From positions 1-64,000 of the forward strand of contig QWDA01000012.1 of NCBI GenBank assembly GCA_003605175.1: a stretch of DNA of 64,000 nt. Reading direction: 5' to 3'. The DNA is from Paracoccaceae bacterium (GTDB lineage: Bacteria; Pseudomonadota; Alphaproteobacteria; Rhodobacterales; Rhodobacteraceae). The position numbers and the translations under genes are program-made. This document shows, in pieces, positions 55,077 through 64,000 of this stretch (position 1 is the stretch's first letter; every line of letters begins with the position of its first letter). The notes under the pieces were generated by a model. It was given only the letters and a program-made list of their open reading frames with translations. It ran no database searches and was not told the origin of the DNA.

Positions 55077-55170
55077 TCGATTTTCCCACGGTTCCCGGCG
55101 CGTGAGAGCTTGACCCCGCGCGTTCCGAAGACGAGGGTATCGCCGCATTCAAAAACGCGAAAGGTCTGCC

Positions 55171-56655
55171 ATGCGCATTGTCTCCACCGCGACGGGTCTC
55201 GTCGCACTCACCGCGACGCCCTGCCTTGCCGATATCACGGCGCAGGACGTCTGGGACAGCTGGAAGACGCTTGCTGGGAGCTATGGGCAAACGATCGCCG
55301 TCGAGAACGAATCGTACTCGGGCGGGGTGTTGAAACTGACGGGCATCACCACGAGCGTGGCGCTGCCCGACGAGGGCGAGGTCACGGGCACGCTGAGCGA
55401 GCTTGTGCTGACCGAGCAGGGCGACGGCACGGTCGTGCTGACCATGCCGCCGGAATATCCGTTCTCGCTCGACGCCAAGGGCGCCGAGGGCAAAGACATG
55501 ACGATGGCGTTCCGCATCGTGAACGAGGCGCTGACGACGGTGGCGAGCGGCGATCCGGACGCGATCAGCTATGCGTATTCGGCGCCGGCCGTGTCGGTGA
55601 TCCTCGACGAGATCACCGAGAATGGCGAGCCGGTGAACCTGAACCTCGCCGTGGCGCTGACCGAACTGGCCGGGAATTACAACCTGACCGCGGGGGCCGT
55701 CCAGAATGTCGTCAGCAACTTCAGCGCCGCCTCGGTGGATTTCTCCATGGCGGTGGACGAGCCCGAAGAGGACGTGAAGTTCGACATGGTGGCGACGATG
55801 CGTGACGTGGAGAGCACGTCCTCGGGCGCGCTGCCGATGCTTTCGGGCGGGGCGCAATTGGCCGAGATGCTGCGCGCCGGCGTCACGAACGAGATGCGGA
55901 TGACCATGGGCGCCACCCAGTGGACGATGAACGCCGACGATCAGGAGAACCCGTTCACGATGACCGGCGGCTCGGAATCGGGCAGCTTCGACATGTCGCT
56001 GACCCCGGACGGGCTCACCTATGGCAGCGCCAACAAGAACGTCACCATGATGCTGCAGCTTCAGAACATGCCGCTGCCGCCCTTTACCCTCAGCATGGCC
56101 GAGAGCGGCGGCGAGGTCCGGATGCCCCTGATGGCCTCGGACGAGGCGAAGGATTTCGGGTTCCGCATGAACATGACCGGGCTGGAGATCGGCGAGAGCG
56201 CCTGGATGATGGTCGATCCGGAGGGCGGGCTGCCGCGCGACCCGATCAACCTTGCGCTCGATATCTCGGCGCTGGGCACCCTGGCGGTGGATCTGCTCGA
56301 TCCCGAGGCGATCGAGGACCTGGACGGACCTCCGGGCTCGGTCGACTCGGTGTCGATCAACACGCTGCTCTTGTCGGCGCTGGGCGCCGAGCTGACCGGG
56401 ACCGGCGCGATGACGGTGGACAACAGCGCGATGCCGCCGGTGCCGGCGGGCCAGGTGGACCTGACGCTCACGGGCGCCAACGGGCTGATCGACAACCTGA
56501 TCGCGGTGGGGCTCCTGCCGGAGGACCAGGCGATGGGCGCGCGGATGATGCTGGGCCTCTTCGCGCGGCCGGGCGGCGGCGCGGACGAGCTCGTCTCGAC
56601 CATCGAGCTGAAGGAAGACGGCTCGGTCATGGCGAACGGCCAGCGGATCAAGTGA
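55171..56655 (+). CDS. DUF2125 periplasmic protein
   Basis: 494 residues. N-terminal signal (MRIVSTATGLVALTATPCLA, then DITAQDVWDSW) and a long beta-rich body with the DUF2125 pattern (AQDVWDSWKTLAGSYGQT, LTGITTSV, ending LVSTIELKEDGSVMANGQ). This family is almost confined to alphaproteobacteria. Function unknown; probably periplasmic or outer-membrane associated. Stands alone, 94 nt after the divergent SDR gene. Confidence 0.83.
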   Translation: MRIVSTATGLVALTATPCLADITAQDVWDSWKTLAGSYGQTIAVENESYSGGVLKLTGITTSVALPDEGEVTGTLSELVLTEQGDGTVVLTMPPEYPFSLDAKGAEGKDMTMAFRIVNEALTTVASGDPDAISYAYSAPAVSVILDEITENGEPVNLNLAVALTELAGNYNLTAGAVQNVVSNFSAASVDFSMAVDEPEEDVKFDMVATMRDVESTSSGALPMLSGGAQLAEMLRAGVTNEMRMTMGATQWTMNADDQENPFTMTGGSESGSFDMSLTPDGLTYGSANKNVTMMLQLQNMPLPPFTLSMAESGGEVRMPLMASDEAKDFGFRMNMTGLEIGESAWMMVDPEGGLPRDPINLALDISALGTLAVDLLDPEAIEDLDGPPGSVDSVSINTLLLSALGAELTGTGAMTVDNSAMPPVPAGQVDLTLTGANGLIDNLIAVGLLPEDQAMGARMMLGLFARPGGGADELVSTIELKEDGSVMANGQRIK

Positions 56656-56727
56656 TCCTCAGCACCGGGGACTTGCGGCCGGCGCCGCAAGCCCCTACCT
56701 GCGGCGCGATGAAAGACGCGTATCCCC

Positions 56728-58074
56728 ATGGCGGCTGATCTCTCCGATCTTGCGGCGCGGCTGATCGGTGCCGCGCGGGCCGCGGGCGCCGAGGCCGCCG
56801 ACGCAGTTGTGAGCTCGGAAACCTCGGTCTCGGTCGACGTGCTGAAGGGCCGGCTCGAACATGCCGAGCGGTCGGAGGGCATCGAACTTGGACTGAGGGT
56901 CTTCGTGGGGCCGCGCCAGGCGAGCGTCTCGGCCTCGGACCTTTCCGACGACACCATCGCGACGATGGCCGAGCGTGCGGTGGCGATGGCGCGGGAAGCG
57001 CCGGACGACAGGTATGCCGGCCTCGCGGATCCGGACGCGCTGGCGCGGGGCTGGGATGTCGCGGCGCTGGAACTGGAAGACCCGGCGGACGAGCCCGACC
57101 CGGAGGCGCTGCAGGCCGACGCGGTGGCGGCCGAGGCCGCGGCGCTGGCGGTGCCCGGCGTGAGCCAGGTGCAGGCGGCGTCGGCGGGCTATGGCAGGCG
57201 GCGGGTTCACCTTGCCGCGACCAACGGATTCTCCGGCGGCTATGCGCGGACCGACCGGCACCTGTCCTGCGTGGCAATCTCGGGCGAGGGCACCGGGATG
57301 GAGCGCGACTATTTCGGCGAGGCGCGCAGCTATCAGGCCGATCTGCCGACGCCTGAGGAAATCGGGCGGATCGCGGGCGAACGCGCCGCCGGGCGGGCCG
57401 GACCGCGCAAGCCGCCGACCGGCGCCTTTCCGGTGCTCTATGACGAGCGGGTGGCCTCCACGCTGATCGGGCATCTCCTCTCGGCGGCGAACGGGAGCGC
57501 GGTGGCGCGTGGCGCGTCCTGGCTTCTAGATGCGCTGGGCGCGCAGGTAATGCCCGCGGGGCTGTCGCTGATCGAGGACCCGTTCCGCCCACGCACCGCC
57601 GGGTCGAAGCCGTTCGACGGCGAGGGCCTGCCCACCGCGCGGCGCGCCATCGTCGAGGACGGGAGGCTGACCGGCTGGACGCTCGACCTCGCCACGGGGC
57701 GGCAACTCGGGATGCCAAGCACCGGCAACGCGGCGCGGCGCGGCGCCACGCCGCCCTCCCCCTCCAACCACAATATCGCGCTGACCCAGGGCAGCCAGAG
57801 CCGCGACGAGTTGATCGCGTCGATGGGGCGCGGGCTTCTGGTGACCTCGCTGATCGGCGCCTCGGTGAGCGCGACCACCGGCGATTATTCGCGCGGCGCC
57901 TCGGGGTTCTGGGTCGAGAACGGCGAGATCGCCTATCCGGTCAACGAATGCACCATCGCCGGCAATCTGCGGGCGATGCTGATGACGCTGGTGCCGGCGA
58001 ACGATGCGCGGGCGCATCTGTCGCGGGTGGTTCCCTCCTGCCTGGTCGAGGGGATGACGATTGCCGGGGCGTGA
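56728..58074 (+). CDS. pmbA: Metalloprotease PmbA/TldE
   Basis: 448 residues of the TldD/PmbA family. Visible landmarks: GIELGLRVFVGPRQASVSASD, TGAFPVLYDERVASTLIGHL, GLSLIEDP, ATGRQLGMPSTGNAARR and the closing GFWVENGEIAYPVNECTIAGN. PmbA acts with TldD in processing of small peptides and toxins; PmbA itself lacks the HExxxH motif of TldD, and none is seen here. The stop overlaps the next gene by 14 nt. Confidence 0.93.
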   Translation: MAADLSDLAARLIGAARAAGAEAADAVVSSETSVSVDVLKGRLEHAERSEGIELGLRVFVGPRQASVSASDLSDDTIATMAERAVAMAREAPDDRYAGLADPDALARGWDVAALELEDPADEPDPEALQADAVAAEAAALAVPGVSQVQAASAGYGRRRVHLAATNGFSGGYARTDRHLSCVAISGEGTGMERDYFGEARSYQADLPTPEEIGRIAGERAAGRAGPRKPPTGAFPVLYDERVASTLIGHLLSAANGSAVARGASWLLDALGAQVMPAGLSLIEDPFRPRTAGSKPFDGEGLPTARRAIVEDGRLTGWTLDLATGRQLGMPSTGNAARRGATPPSPSNHNIALTQGSQSRDELIASMGRGLLVTSLIGASVSATTGDYSRGASGFWVENGEIAYPVNECTIAGNLRAMLMTLVPANDARAHLSRVVPSCLVEGMTIAGA

Positions 58075-58861
58075 TCGGGCGCTGCTCGAGACGGCGGCGC
58101 TGGCGGCCGGCAAGATCGCACGGAGCTTCGCGGCCGGCGAGCGGGAGAACCGTGTCTGGGACAAGGGCCAGGACGATCCGGTGAGCGAGGCCGATCTCGC
58201 GGTGGACAGCTACCTGCGGGAGGTGCTGGGCGCGGCGCGGCCGGGCTATGGCTGGCTGTCCGAGGAGAGCGAGGACGACGCGGCGCGGCTTGGGGCGGGC
58301 CGCGTCTTCGTGGTCGATCCGATCGACGGGACGCGGGCCTTCGTGGCGGGAGAGCGGACCTGGGCGCATTCGCTGGCCGTGGTCGAGAATGGCGTGCCGA
58401 TGGCCGCCGCCGTGTACCTGCCGATGCTCGACCGGCTGTATTCGGCGGCGATCGGGCTGGGGGCGACGCTGAACGGCGTGCCGCTCCGCGTCTCGGACCG
58501 GGGGGTGCTGGACGGGGCGACGCTTCTGGCATCGCGGCCGGCGCTGGCGCCGGAGCATTGGCAGGGCGACGTGCCGCCCTTGACGCGGGTGTTCCGGCCC
58601 TCGCTCGCCTACCGGATCTGCCTGGTGGCCGAGGGCCGCTACGACGCGATGCTGACGATCCGCGAGACCTGGGAATGGGACATCGCCGCGGGCGCGCTGA
58701 TCGCCGCCGAGGCCGGGGCCGTGGTGAGCGACGCGGCGGGGCGGCCGTTGCGGTTCAACAACCCGCACCCGACCTCGCGCGGGGTACTGGCCGCGGGCAC
58801 GCGGCTGCACGAGAAGATCGCGGGCCGGCTCGAGACCGAGCCGGCCCGGAACGCACCCTGA
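58061..58861 (+). CDS. Inositol monophosphatase family phosphatase, CysQ/HisN-like
   Basis: 266 residues. Metal-binding motifs are WLSEES, DPIDGTRAFVAG and WEWDIAAG, as in IMPase, CysQ and HisN. It would release phosphate from inositol phosphates, 3'-phosphoadenosine 5'-phosphate or histidinol phosphate. Motifs do not decide which. Start is TTG 58061, with GAGGGG about 8 nt upstream and a 14-nt overlap with pmbA; no ATG or GTG is in frame at the right place. Confidence 0.85.
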   Translation: MPGRDRALLETAALAAGKIARSFAAGERENRVWDKGQDDPVSEADLAVDSYLREVLGAARPGYGWLSEESEDDAARLGAGRVFVVDPIDGTRAFVAGERTWAHSLAVVENGVPMAAAVYLPMLDRLYSAAIGLGATLNGVPLRVSDRGVLDGATLLASRPALAPEHWQGDVPPLTRVFRPSLAYRICLVAEGRYDAMLTIRETWEWDIAAGALIAAEAGAVVSDAAGRPLRFNNPHPTSRGVLAAGTRLHEKIAGRLETEPARNAP

Positions 58862-58892
58862 GGTCCCCCACGGCTCTCAGGGCGGAGCCGGG

Positions 58893-59777
58893 TCAGCGTC
58901 CGTAGACGCTTTCACAGACGGCCACCACAAATCCGTCCGTCCGGCGCCTCGCGTGGGATGTCATGACGAGGCAGGTTTCGCCTTCGACGAGGCGCGTCTC
59001 GCTCCTGGTGAAGATGTCGAGCGTGTCGCCCGCATCGATGTTCTCGAAATAGTGCACCCGCCGGGATTCCACCTGCGGGAAGCCCGGCTCGGCCCGTAGC
59101 CCGACTTCCTCGGAGGCGACGAAGTAGTCGTGCATGCCGGCGAAGCAGCCGAGGCCGGCGCCGTTGAAGTGCAGGTGCGACGAGACCAGGATCGACCGCG
59201 CCGGCTGTTCCGTGTCGGCCTCCCCCACGGCGCGGCGCTCCTTCGAGCCCATGCGCCGGATCTGGTCGGTCCGGCGCGAGGTCATCGTGCCGCGCTCGGA
59301 GAGGAACTCGGGGGCCATGCAGGCCAGCTCCAGCGAGCGGTTCGACGTGCCGGAACGGATCGCGAAGACGGTCACCAGCTCGACCGTAAGGCGCGCGCCG
59401 CAGGTCGAGCCGATCTCGGTGACGCTGCGCCATCCGTTGAGCGGGCTCGGGCGCTGGACGAGCTTGAGCTCGACGACGTCATCTTCGCCGAAGGCGCCGG
59501 GCCGGCCGGCCACGGTGCCGGCGACAACGGCCGGCAGCACGCGGTTGCCCTGCAGGTCGCGCAGCCCGTGGGGCGGGCGCCCGGCGAACTCGGCCACCGA
59601 CATCCAGTGCAGATGCCCCGATTCCCGCAAGAGCCAACTGAGACTGAGCCCCTGCCCGTCCATGTGTGGCATGCCGATCATGAAGCACGGCGCATCACGC
59701 GGATCGCGCAGGTTCGACTCGGACGCCGAGACGTTCGGCGGCGTCACCGAGTAGGCGTGCATGTCCTGGATCCCCAT
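58893..59777 (-). CDS. LnmK/Pnap_2097-like double-hotdog protein
   Basis: 294 residues. It reads like two hotdog halves. The first half has FMIGMPHMDGQGLSLSWLLRE and GHLHWMSVAEFAG. The second has LVSSHLHFNGAGLGCFAGMHD and YFENIDAGDTLDIF. This layout (MPHm..GLS..WLLkE.GH.HW; FNGA.L..FA) is that of the LnmK/Pnap_2097 family, which includes the bifunctional acyltransferase-decarboxylase LnmK of leinamycin biosynthesis. The assignment is from memory of that pattern. No polyketide or NRPS genes are close by, so it is a stray member with unknown role. A leader rich in GTTAAC-like sequence lies upstream. Confidence 0.6.
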   Translation of the reverse strand: MGIQDMHAYSVTPPNVSASESNLRDPRDAPCFMIGMPHMDGQGLSLSWLLRESGHLHWMSVAEFAGRPPHGLRDLQGNRVLPAVVAGTVAGRPGAFGEDDVVELKLVQRPSPLNGWRSVTEIGSTCGARLTVELVTVFAIRSGTSNRSLELACMAPEFLSERGTMTSRRTDQIRRMGSKERRAVGEADTEQPARSILVSSHLHFNGAGLGCFAGMHDYFVASEEVGLRAEPGFPQVESRRVHYFENIDAGDTLDIFTRSETRLVEGETCLVMTSHARRRTDGFVVAVCESVYGR

Positions 59778-59974
59778 TGTTCTTCCTTTCCCCGCGGGCG
59801 GTTACCCAGCCCGATTCGAGGGAAGTTTGCCGGAGGCAGCGTCAACCGAGCGTCAAAGATTGGGTAACTTCTGTTAACGGGACGAAGAAAATTGCGCAAA
59901 ACCACGCGGGTGCGCACGGATCGGGCCCGCGCCGGGACAGGTCGCAGGGCCGGCAGGAAGGTGGGGGGCGAACT

Positions 59975-60301
59975 CTAGAAGACCGGGAGCGACAGGTAGA
60001 GTGCGGCGCCGCCGGCGAGAATCCCGGCAAGGAGGTTCCGCGTCCAGGCGCCCACCGCGAGCGTGGCGATGGCGGCGATCATCCGCGCGGGATCGGGCGT
60101 GCCGCCAGTCGCCGCGGGCCAGACCACGAGCGGCGCCACCAGCCCCGGGATCACCGCGACCGGCGTGTAGCGCAACAGGCGGAGCGCCCAGCCCGGGATG
60201 TCGCGGCCCGCGAGGAGGCCGAGGAACGAGAAGCGGATCAGGTAGGTGCCAAGGCCGATCACCGCGATCAGCGCCCAGATCTCGGGGGCCGAGAGGCTCA
60301 T
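59975..60301 (-). CDS. azlD: AzlD-type branched-chain amino acid exporter subunit
   Basis: 108 residues with three or four helices. The AzlD pattern is clear: IGLGTYLIRFSFL, LLRYTPVAVIPGLVAP and ILAGGAALYL. It partners AzlC in the membrane. It overlaps azlC by 4 nt (ATGA). Confidence 0.88.
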   Translation of the reverse strand: MSLSAPEIWALIAVIGLGTYLIRFSFLGLLAGRDIPGWALRLLRYTPVAVIPGLVAPLVVWPAATGGTPDPARMIAAIATLAVGAWTRNLLAGILAGGAALYLSLPVF

Positions 60302-61005
60302 GCGCGGCGCTCCATCATCACCTCGACGCCGGCCCCCACCAGCATCGCGCAGAACCCGGCCACGAGAAGGCCGGTGTTGAAGGGAAGCCCCGCGAGCGTC
60401 AGCGCCAGCACGACGGAGGTCAGCGCGGCGGCCACATGGGCAAGGGATTTCAGCATCGGCGCGACCAGCGCGAGAAAGGTGATCGGCACCGCGAAATCGA
60501 GCGCCAGCCAGTCGGGAAACCGCGCGCCCGCCACCGCACCAACCAGGGAGGCCGCATACCAGAGCGGTACCACCGGCGTCGCCAGCCCGAAGAAATAGGC
60601 GAGCTTCTCGGAGATCGTCATCCCGGGCTCGGCCTCGTAGCGGATCATGCTCATCGCGTAGGTCTGGTCCACATTGAGATAGGCGACCACCGCGCGTTTC
60701 CAGATCGGCGCAGCGCCAAGATGCGGCGCGAGCGAGGCCGAGTACATCGCCATCCGGAGGTTCACCGCGAGCGCGGTGGCGACGATCACCAGAAGCGGCG
60801 CGTTCTCGACCATGAGCTGCAACGCGGCGATCTGCGCCGCCCCGGCGATCACCAGCACCGAAAAGCCCATGGTCTGGGAGAGCGTCAGCCCCGCCTCGAC
60901 CGCGACCACGCCGAAGACCAGCGCGAAGGGCACCACCACGAGCACGAAGGGCAGCCCGTCGCGGACGCCCCGGAGGTAAACGGTTTTTGGTCTGGAGGAT
61001 GCCAT
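60298..61005 (-). CDS. azlC: AzlC-type branched-chain amino acid exporter subunit
   Basis: 235 residues. RDGLPFVLVVVPFALVFGVVAVEAGL and LQLMVENAPLLVIVATALAVNLRMAMYSASLAPHL are the AzlC signatures, and FGLATPVVPLWY follows. With AzlD it exports branched-chain amino acids or analogues. It is divergent from fdhD with 55 bases between. Confidence 0.92.
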   Translation of the reverse strand: MASSRPKTVYLRGVRDGLPFVLVVVPFALVFGVVAVEAGLTLSQTMGFSVLVIAGAAQIAALQLMVENAPLLVIVATALAVNLRMAMYSASLAPHLGAAPIWKRAVVAYLNVDQTYAMSMIRYEAEPGMTISEKLAYFFGLATPVVPLWYAASLVGAVAGARFPDWLALDFAVPITFLALVAPMLKSLAHVAAALTSVVLALTLAGLPFNTGLLVAGFCAMLVGAGVEVMMERRA

Positions 61006-61060
61006 GGGTCCGGACTAGTCTGCCTGAACCGCCCGTAGCGCAGCCCGCCGCAAGGTTCAA

Positions 61061-61945
61061 ATGGCCATTCCTGATGACAGCCATCAATATCTGATCGCCC
61101 CCGATCCGGCGGCCGCGCGGCTGACCCGGAGCGTCACCGGCCAGGATCAGACCGGCGCCACGGTGGAGACAAGGGTGGTCGAGGAGCGGCCGCTGACGAT
61201 CTTCCTCAACGGGCAGGAGATCGTGACGGCGATGACGATCGGCGATTATCCCGAGTACCTGGCGCTGGGGTTCCTGAAGAACCAGGGGATGCTGCAGCCG
61301 GGCGAGGCGGTGAAGGGCGTCGATTATGACGAGGAGCTGGAAACCGTGGTGGTCCGCACCGATGGCGCGACCCGCTACGAGGAGAAGCTGAGGAAGAAGA
61401 CCCGTACCTCGGGCTGCGCGGTGGGGACCGTCTTCGGCGACATGATGGAGGGGCTGGAAGGGCTGGTGCTGCCGCCGGCCGAGCTGCGCATGTCGTGGCT
61501 CTATACGCTGTCGGCGGTGATCAACCGCACGCCCTCGCTCTATCTCGACGCCGGCGCGATCCACGGCACGGTGCTCTGCCAGGGCGACAGGCCGCTGGTC
61601 TACATGGAGGATGTCGGCCGGCACAACGCGGTGGACAAGATCGCCGGCTGGATGCTGTCGGAGGGCGTCGAGGCGGCCGACAAGATCCTCTACACCACCG
61701 GGCGGCTGACCTCGGAGATGGTGATCAAGACGGCGCTGATGGGCATCCCGATCCTCGCCTCCCGCTCCGGCTTCACCGCCTGGGGCGTCGAGATCGCGCG
61801 GCAGGTGAACCTCACCCTGATCGGCCGGATGCGCGGGCAGCGCTTCCTCTGCCTTTCCGGCGCGGAGCGGCTGGTGCGGGATGTCGATCCGGCCTCGGTG
61901 CCCGAGGAGGAGCGGAAGCATCGGCGGAAGGGTGCGGATGTCTGA
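61061..61945 (+). CDS. fdhD: Formate dehydrogenase accessory sulfurtransferase FdhD
   Basis: 294 residues. FdhD moves sulfur from IscS to the molybdenum cofactor of formate dehydrogenases. YLALGFLKNQGML, EDVGRHNAVDKIAGWML and TTGRLTSEMVIKTALMGIPILASRS are family motifs. The Cys loop reads TSGCAVGTVF with one Cys, while E. coli FdhD has a CxxC pair. It leads a molybdenum cofactor operon and overlaps the next gene by 8 nt. Confidence 0.93.
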   Translation: MAIPDDSHQYLIAPDPAAARLTRSVTGQDQTGATVETRVVEERPLTIFLNGQEIVTAMTIGDYPEYLALGFLKNQGMLQPGEAVKGVDYDEELETVVVRTDGATRYEEKLRKKTRTSGCAVGTVFGDMMEGLEGLVLPPAELRMSWLYTLSAVINRTPSLYLDAGAIHGTVLCQGDRPLVYMEDVGRHNAVDKIAGWMLSEGVEAADKILYTTGRLTSEMVIKTALMGIPILASRSGFTAWGVEIARQVNLTLIGRMRGQRFLCLSGAERLVRDVDPASVPEEERKHRRKGADV

Positions 61946-62468
61946 TCGACCGGACGAGATCGTGGTCCGCTACGACAGCGCCGCCGACGCGATCCGCGCG
62001 CTGAAGAAGATGCGCCGCTTCGGTCTCGGCAGCCCGAAAGATCATCTCGCGGTCGAAGGCGTGCGGGTCGTGCTCGTCATCGTCCCGATGGCGCTGGTGA
62101 TCCTTGGCCTGATCCGCTTCGACCATGCCATCGCGGCCTATTGCGGCTATTTCGCGCTGCGCTGGTTCGACCGCTACGTCAAGCCGGCGCTCCTAAAGCA
62201 GTTCGGCCCGCTGTTCCCGGCCAACGAAATCACTTCGCCGCTGACCATGGTATTCGACCCGAACGGCATCCGTTCGGAAACAACGCACGGGCTGGTCCGC
62301 GCCAACTGGAGCGCCCTTCCCGAACCCCGCAGCTTTCGAGACGGCATGATCTTTCGCCTTGCGCCGGAGCAATCGCTGGTCGTCGCGGCATCGCATCTGC
62401 CGGAGGGCATGACCCTCGAGACCTTCGCCAGTCGGGTCCACGCCTGGCGCGCCGGAGCCGCCGCATGA
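61938..62468 (+). CDS. YcxB-like membrane protein
   Basis: 176 residues. Two hydrophobic helices ([27 protein letters not shown]) are followed by a YcxB-like C-terminal domain ([40 protein letters not shown]). Co-translated with fdhD and mobA by short overlaps. Such proteins are not known in cofactor synthesis; it may simply ride in the operon. Confidence 0.65.
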   Translation: MSDRPDEIVVRYDSAADAIRALKKMRRFGLGSPKDHLAVEGVRVVLVIVPMALVILGLIRFDHAIAAYCGYFALRWFDRYVKPALLKQFGPLFPANEITSPLTMVFDPNGIRSETTHGLVRANWSALPEPRSFRDGMIFRLAPEQSLVVAASHLPEGMTLETFASRVHAWRAGAAA

Positions 62469-63070
62469 CCCGCCCCCTCGGCGTGATCCTCGCGGGCGGC
62501 CTCGCGACGCGGATGGGCGGTGGCGACAAGGCGTTGCGGGAGCTTCGGGGCAAGCCGATCCTCGCCCATGTGATCGAGCGGCTGAGGCCGCAGGTGGCGG
62601 GCCTGGCGCTCAACGCCAATGGCGATCCGGCCCGCTTCGCGGAGTGGATGCTGCCGGTGCTGCCCGACACGGTGGAAGGATACGCCGGCCCCCTCGCCGG
62701 CGTTCTGGCGGGGCTCGACTGGGCCGCCGAGATGGGGGCCGAGAGCATCGTCACGGTCGCCGCCGACACGCCGTTCTTTCCCGGCGACCTGGCCCAGCGC
62801 CTTGCCGCCGGGGCCGAGGCGGCGGGCGCCTCCATAGCGCTTGCCGCCACGCCGGAGGGCGACAGGGTCAACCGGCACCCGACCTTCGGGCTCTGGCCCA
62901 CCGCACTCCGCGAGGACCTGCGCGCGGCGCTGGAGGACGGACTCAGAAAGGTCGTGCTCTGGACCGACCGGCACGGCGCCGCCACGGTGACTTTTCCGGC
63001 CGAACCCTTCGACCCGTTCTTCAACATCAACACGCCCGAGGATCTGGCGCAGGCGGAGAGCTTTTCGTGA
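62465..63070 (+). CDS. mobA: Molybdenum cofactor guanylyltransferase
   Basis: 201 residues. MobA joins GMP to molybdopterin to form the MGD cofactor. [19 protein letters not shown] holds the GTP-binding loop, and VAADTPFFP the metal-binding Asp. It overlaps the YcxB-like gene by 4 nt (ATGA) and mobB by 4 nt (GTGA). Confidence 0.95.
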   Translation: MTRPLGVILAGGLATRMGGGDKALRELRGKPILAHVIERLRPQVAGLALNANGDPARFAEWMLPVLPDTVEGYAGPLAGVLAGLDWAAEMGAESIVTVAADTPFFPGDLAQRLAAGAEAAGASIALAATPEGDRVNRHPTFGLWPTALREDLRAALEDGLRKVVLWTDRHGAATVTFPAEPFDPFFNINTPEDLAQAESFS

Positions 63071-63561
63071 AACTCTGGGGCGTGACCGGCTGGAAGAACT
63101 CGGGCAAGACCGGGCTGGTGCAGCGGCTGGTGGCGGAGTTCGCCGCGCGCGGGCTGACGGTTTCCACCGTCAAGCACGCCCATCACAGCTTCGACATCGA
63201 CAAGCCGGGCAAGGACAGCTTCGTCCATCGCGAGGCCGGGGCGACCGAGGTGCTCCTGTCTTCGCGCAAACGCTGGGCGCTGATGCACGAGATGCGCGGC
63301 GAGGAGGAGCTCGATCTCGACGCGCTGCTGGCCAAGCTCGCGCCGGTCGACCTGGTACTGATCGAGGGGTTCAAGCGCGGGGCGCACCCGAAGGTCGAGG
63401 CGCACCGGCCGGAAACCCGGCAGCCGCTGATCGCGCCGACGAACCCGACGATCCGCGCCGTCGCCTCGACCGCCGCGCCCGAGACCGGCGGCGTGCCGCT
63501 CCTGCATCTCGACGACACGTGCGGCATCGCCGATTTCATCGCGGCAGAGCTCGGGCTCTGA
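63067..63561 (+). CDS. mobB: Molybdopterin-guanine dinucleotide biosynthesis adaptor
   Basis: 164 residues. MobB is a GTP-binding partner of MobA; the P-loop is [41 protein letters not shown] and [16 protein letters not shown] are also diagnostic. Start is the GTG at 63067, overlapping the mobA stop. Confidence 0.95.
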   Translation: MKLWGVTGWKNSGKTGLVQRLVAEFAARGLTVSTVKHAHHSFDIDKPGKDSFVHREAGATEVLLSSRKRWALMHEMRGEEELDLDALLAKLAPVDLVLIEGFKRGAHPKVEAHRPETRQPLIAPTNPTIRAVASTAAPETGGVPLLHLDDTCGIADFIAAELGL

Positions 63562-63612
63562 GCCCGCACGCGCGGGCTGGATTTCCGGCGCCGAATGCGG
63601 AAAGGATCGGCC

Positions 63613-64000
63613 ATGAGTGCCGGAAAGAGCCCTGCCCCGCCGCCCCTGACCGACGATTGCTTCGCGCTGCCGCCGGGGGTCGACTGGACGCCGGTCGAGG
63701 AGGCGCTGGAACGGCTGCGCGCGCGGCTCCGCCCGGTGGTGGGGAGCGAGACCCTGCCGCTTTCGCAGGCCGACGGGCGCATTCTCGCGCGCGACCATGC
63801 CGCGCCGCGCGCCAACCCGCCCGGGCCCAATGCGGCCGTGGACGGCTATGGCTTCGCCTTCGCGAGCCTGCCGGCGGGCGATGCGGTGTTGCCGCTGGTT
63901 CCGGGCCGTGCCGCGGCGGGCGCGCCTTTCGGCGGACGGGTGCCGCCCGGGCAGGCGATCCGGATCCTCACCGGCGCGCTGCTGCCCGAGGGGGTCGATA
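63613..64000 (+). CDS. moeA: Molybdopterin molybdenumtransferase MoeA, partial
   Basis: From ATG 63613 about 129 codons are visible before the right edge cuts the gene. DWTPVEEALERLRARL, LPLSQADGRILARD, NAAVDGYGFAF and IRILTGALLPEGVD match the N-terminal domains of MoeA, which inserts molybdate into molybdopterin. The first 25 residues are Pro-rich. It follows mobB by 51 nt in the same operon. Confidence 0.92.
   Translation, partial: MSAGKSPAPPPLTDDCFALPPGVDWTPVEEALERLRARLRPVVGSETLPLSQADGRILARDHAAPRANPPGPNAAVDGYGFAFASLPAGDAVLPLVPGRAAAGAPFGGRVPPGQAIRILTGALLPEGVD

Overview
The window comes from a high-GC alphaproteobacterium, most likely of the Rhodobacteraceae (Rhodobacterales). Evidence for this is the pair of alphaproteobacterial cell-cycle regulators GcrA and TrcR (DUF1013), a DUF2125 protein, a DUF1127 protein, the order rpoZ - rsh - DUF2062 - pdxJ - acpS, and CcrM-type GANTC sites upstream of the regulators. 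It is an ordinary chromosomal region. I see no rRNA, tRNA, CRISPR array or intact mobile element. One IS110-type transposase remnant is present.

Layout. 1-2 kb: a Ser/Thr protein kinase and an acidic downstream partner cut by the left edge. 2-8 kb: a BASS-like membrane protein, a class V aminotransferase, an MFS transporter, a DEAD-box helicase and a voltage-sensor-type K+ channel with a C-terminal zinc ribbon. 8.3-13 kb: a complete Liv/HAAT ABC transporter (binding protein, two permeases, two ATPases). 13-15 kb: a small secreted protein and a polytopic membrane protein. 15.3-17.8 kb: a dimethylglycine/sarcosine dehydrogenase-like flavoprotein. 18.3-33.3 kb: the most interesting block, a carnitine-type catabolic cluster. 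It holds a peptide-type ABC importer, CaiD-like hydratase, ADP-forming CoA ligase, acyl-CoA dehydrogenase, carnitine dehydrogenase-thioesterase fusion, BKACE (DUF849) cleavage enzyme, a CdhR-like GlxA/AraC regulator and a second paralogous binding protein. 33.4-36 kb: a four-gene phospholipid cassette resembling ynbAB plus an acyltransferase. 36-44.5 kb: housekeeping genes (lysE-type exporter, ispH, NYN protein, folK, rpoZ, rsh, DUF2062, pdxJ, lipoprotein, acpS). 44.6-53.3 kb: trcR, RNase T2, a SARP/TPR regulator, DUF1127, a frameshifted VOC gene, an AsmA protein, gcrA, DUF3429, rnhA. 53.3-61 kb: IS110 remnant, enoyl-CoA hydratase-like and SDR pair, DUF2125, pmbA, cysQ-like phosphatase, an LnmK-like double-hotdog protein, azlCD. 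61-64 kb: a molybdenum cofactor operon fdhD - YcxB-like - mobA - mobB - moeA (cut by the right edge).

How it may work together (inference). The carnitine block could activate gamma-butyrobetaine or crotonobetaine to CoA esters, dehydrogenate and hydrate them to L-carnitinyl-CoA, release carnitine, oxidise it to 3-dehydrocarnitine, and cleave that with acetyl-CoA to acetoacetate and betainyl-CoA, giving glycine betaine. The dimethylglycine dehydrogenase-like gene nearby would fit further demethylation.

The most unusual non-coding signal is a family of three dispersed elements. Each is exactly three tandem copies of an 11-bp unit (TGTACRGGTTG), placed 17 to 37 nt after a stop codon and always in the same orientation relative to that gene.
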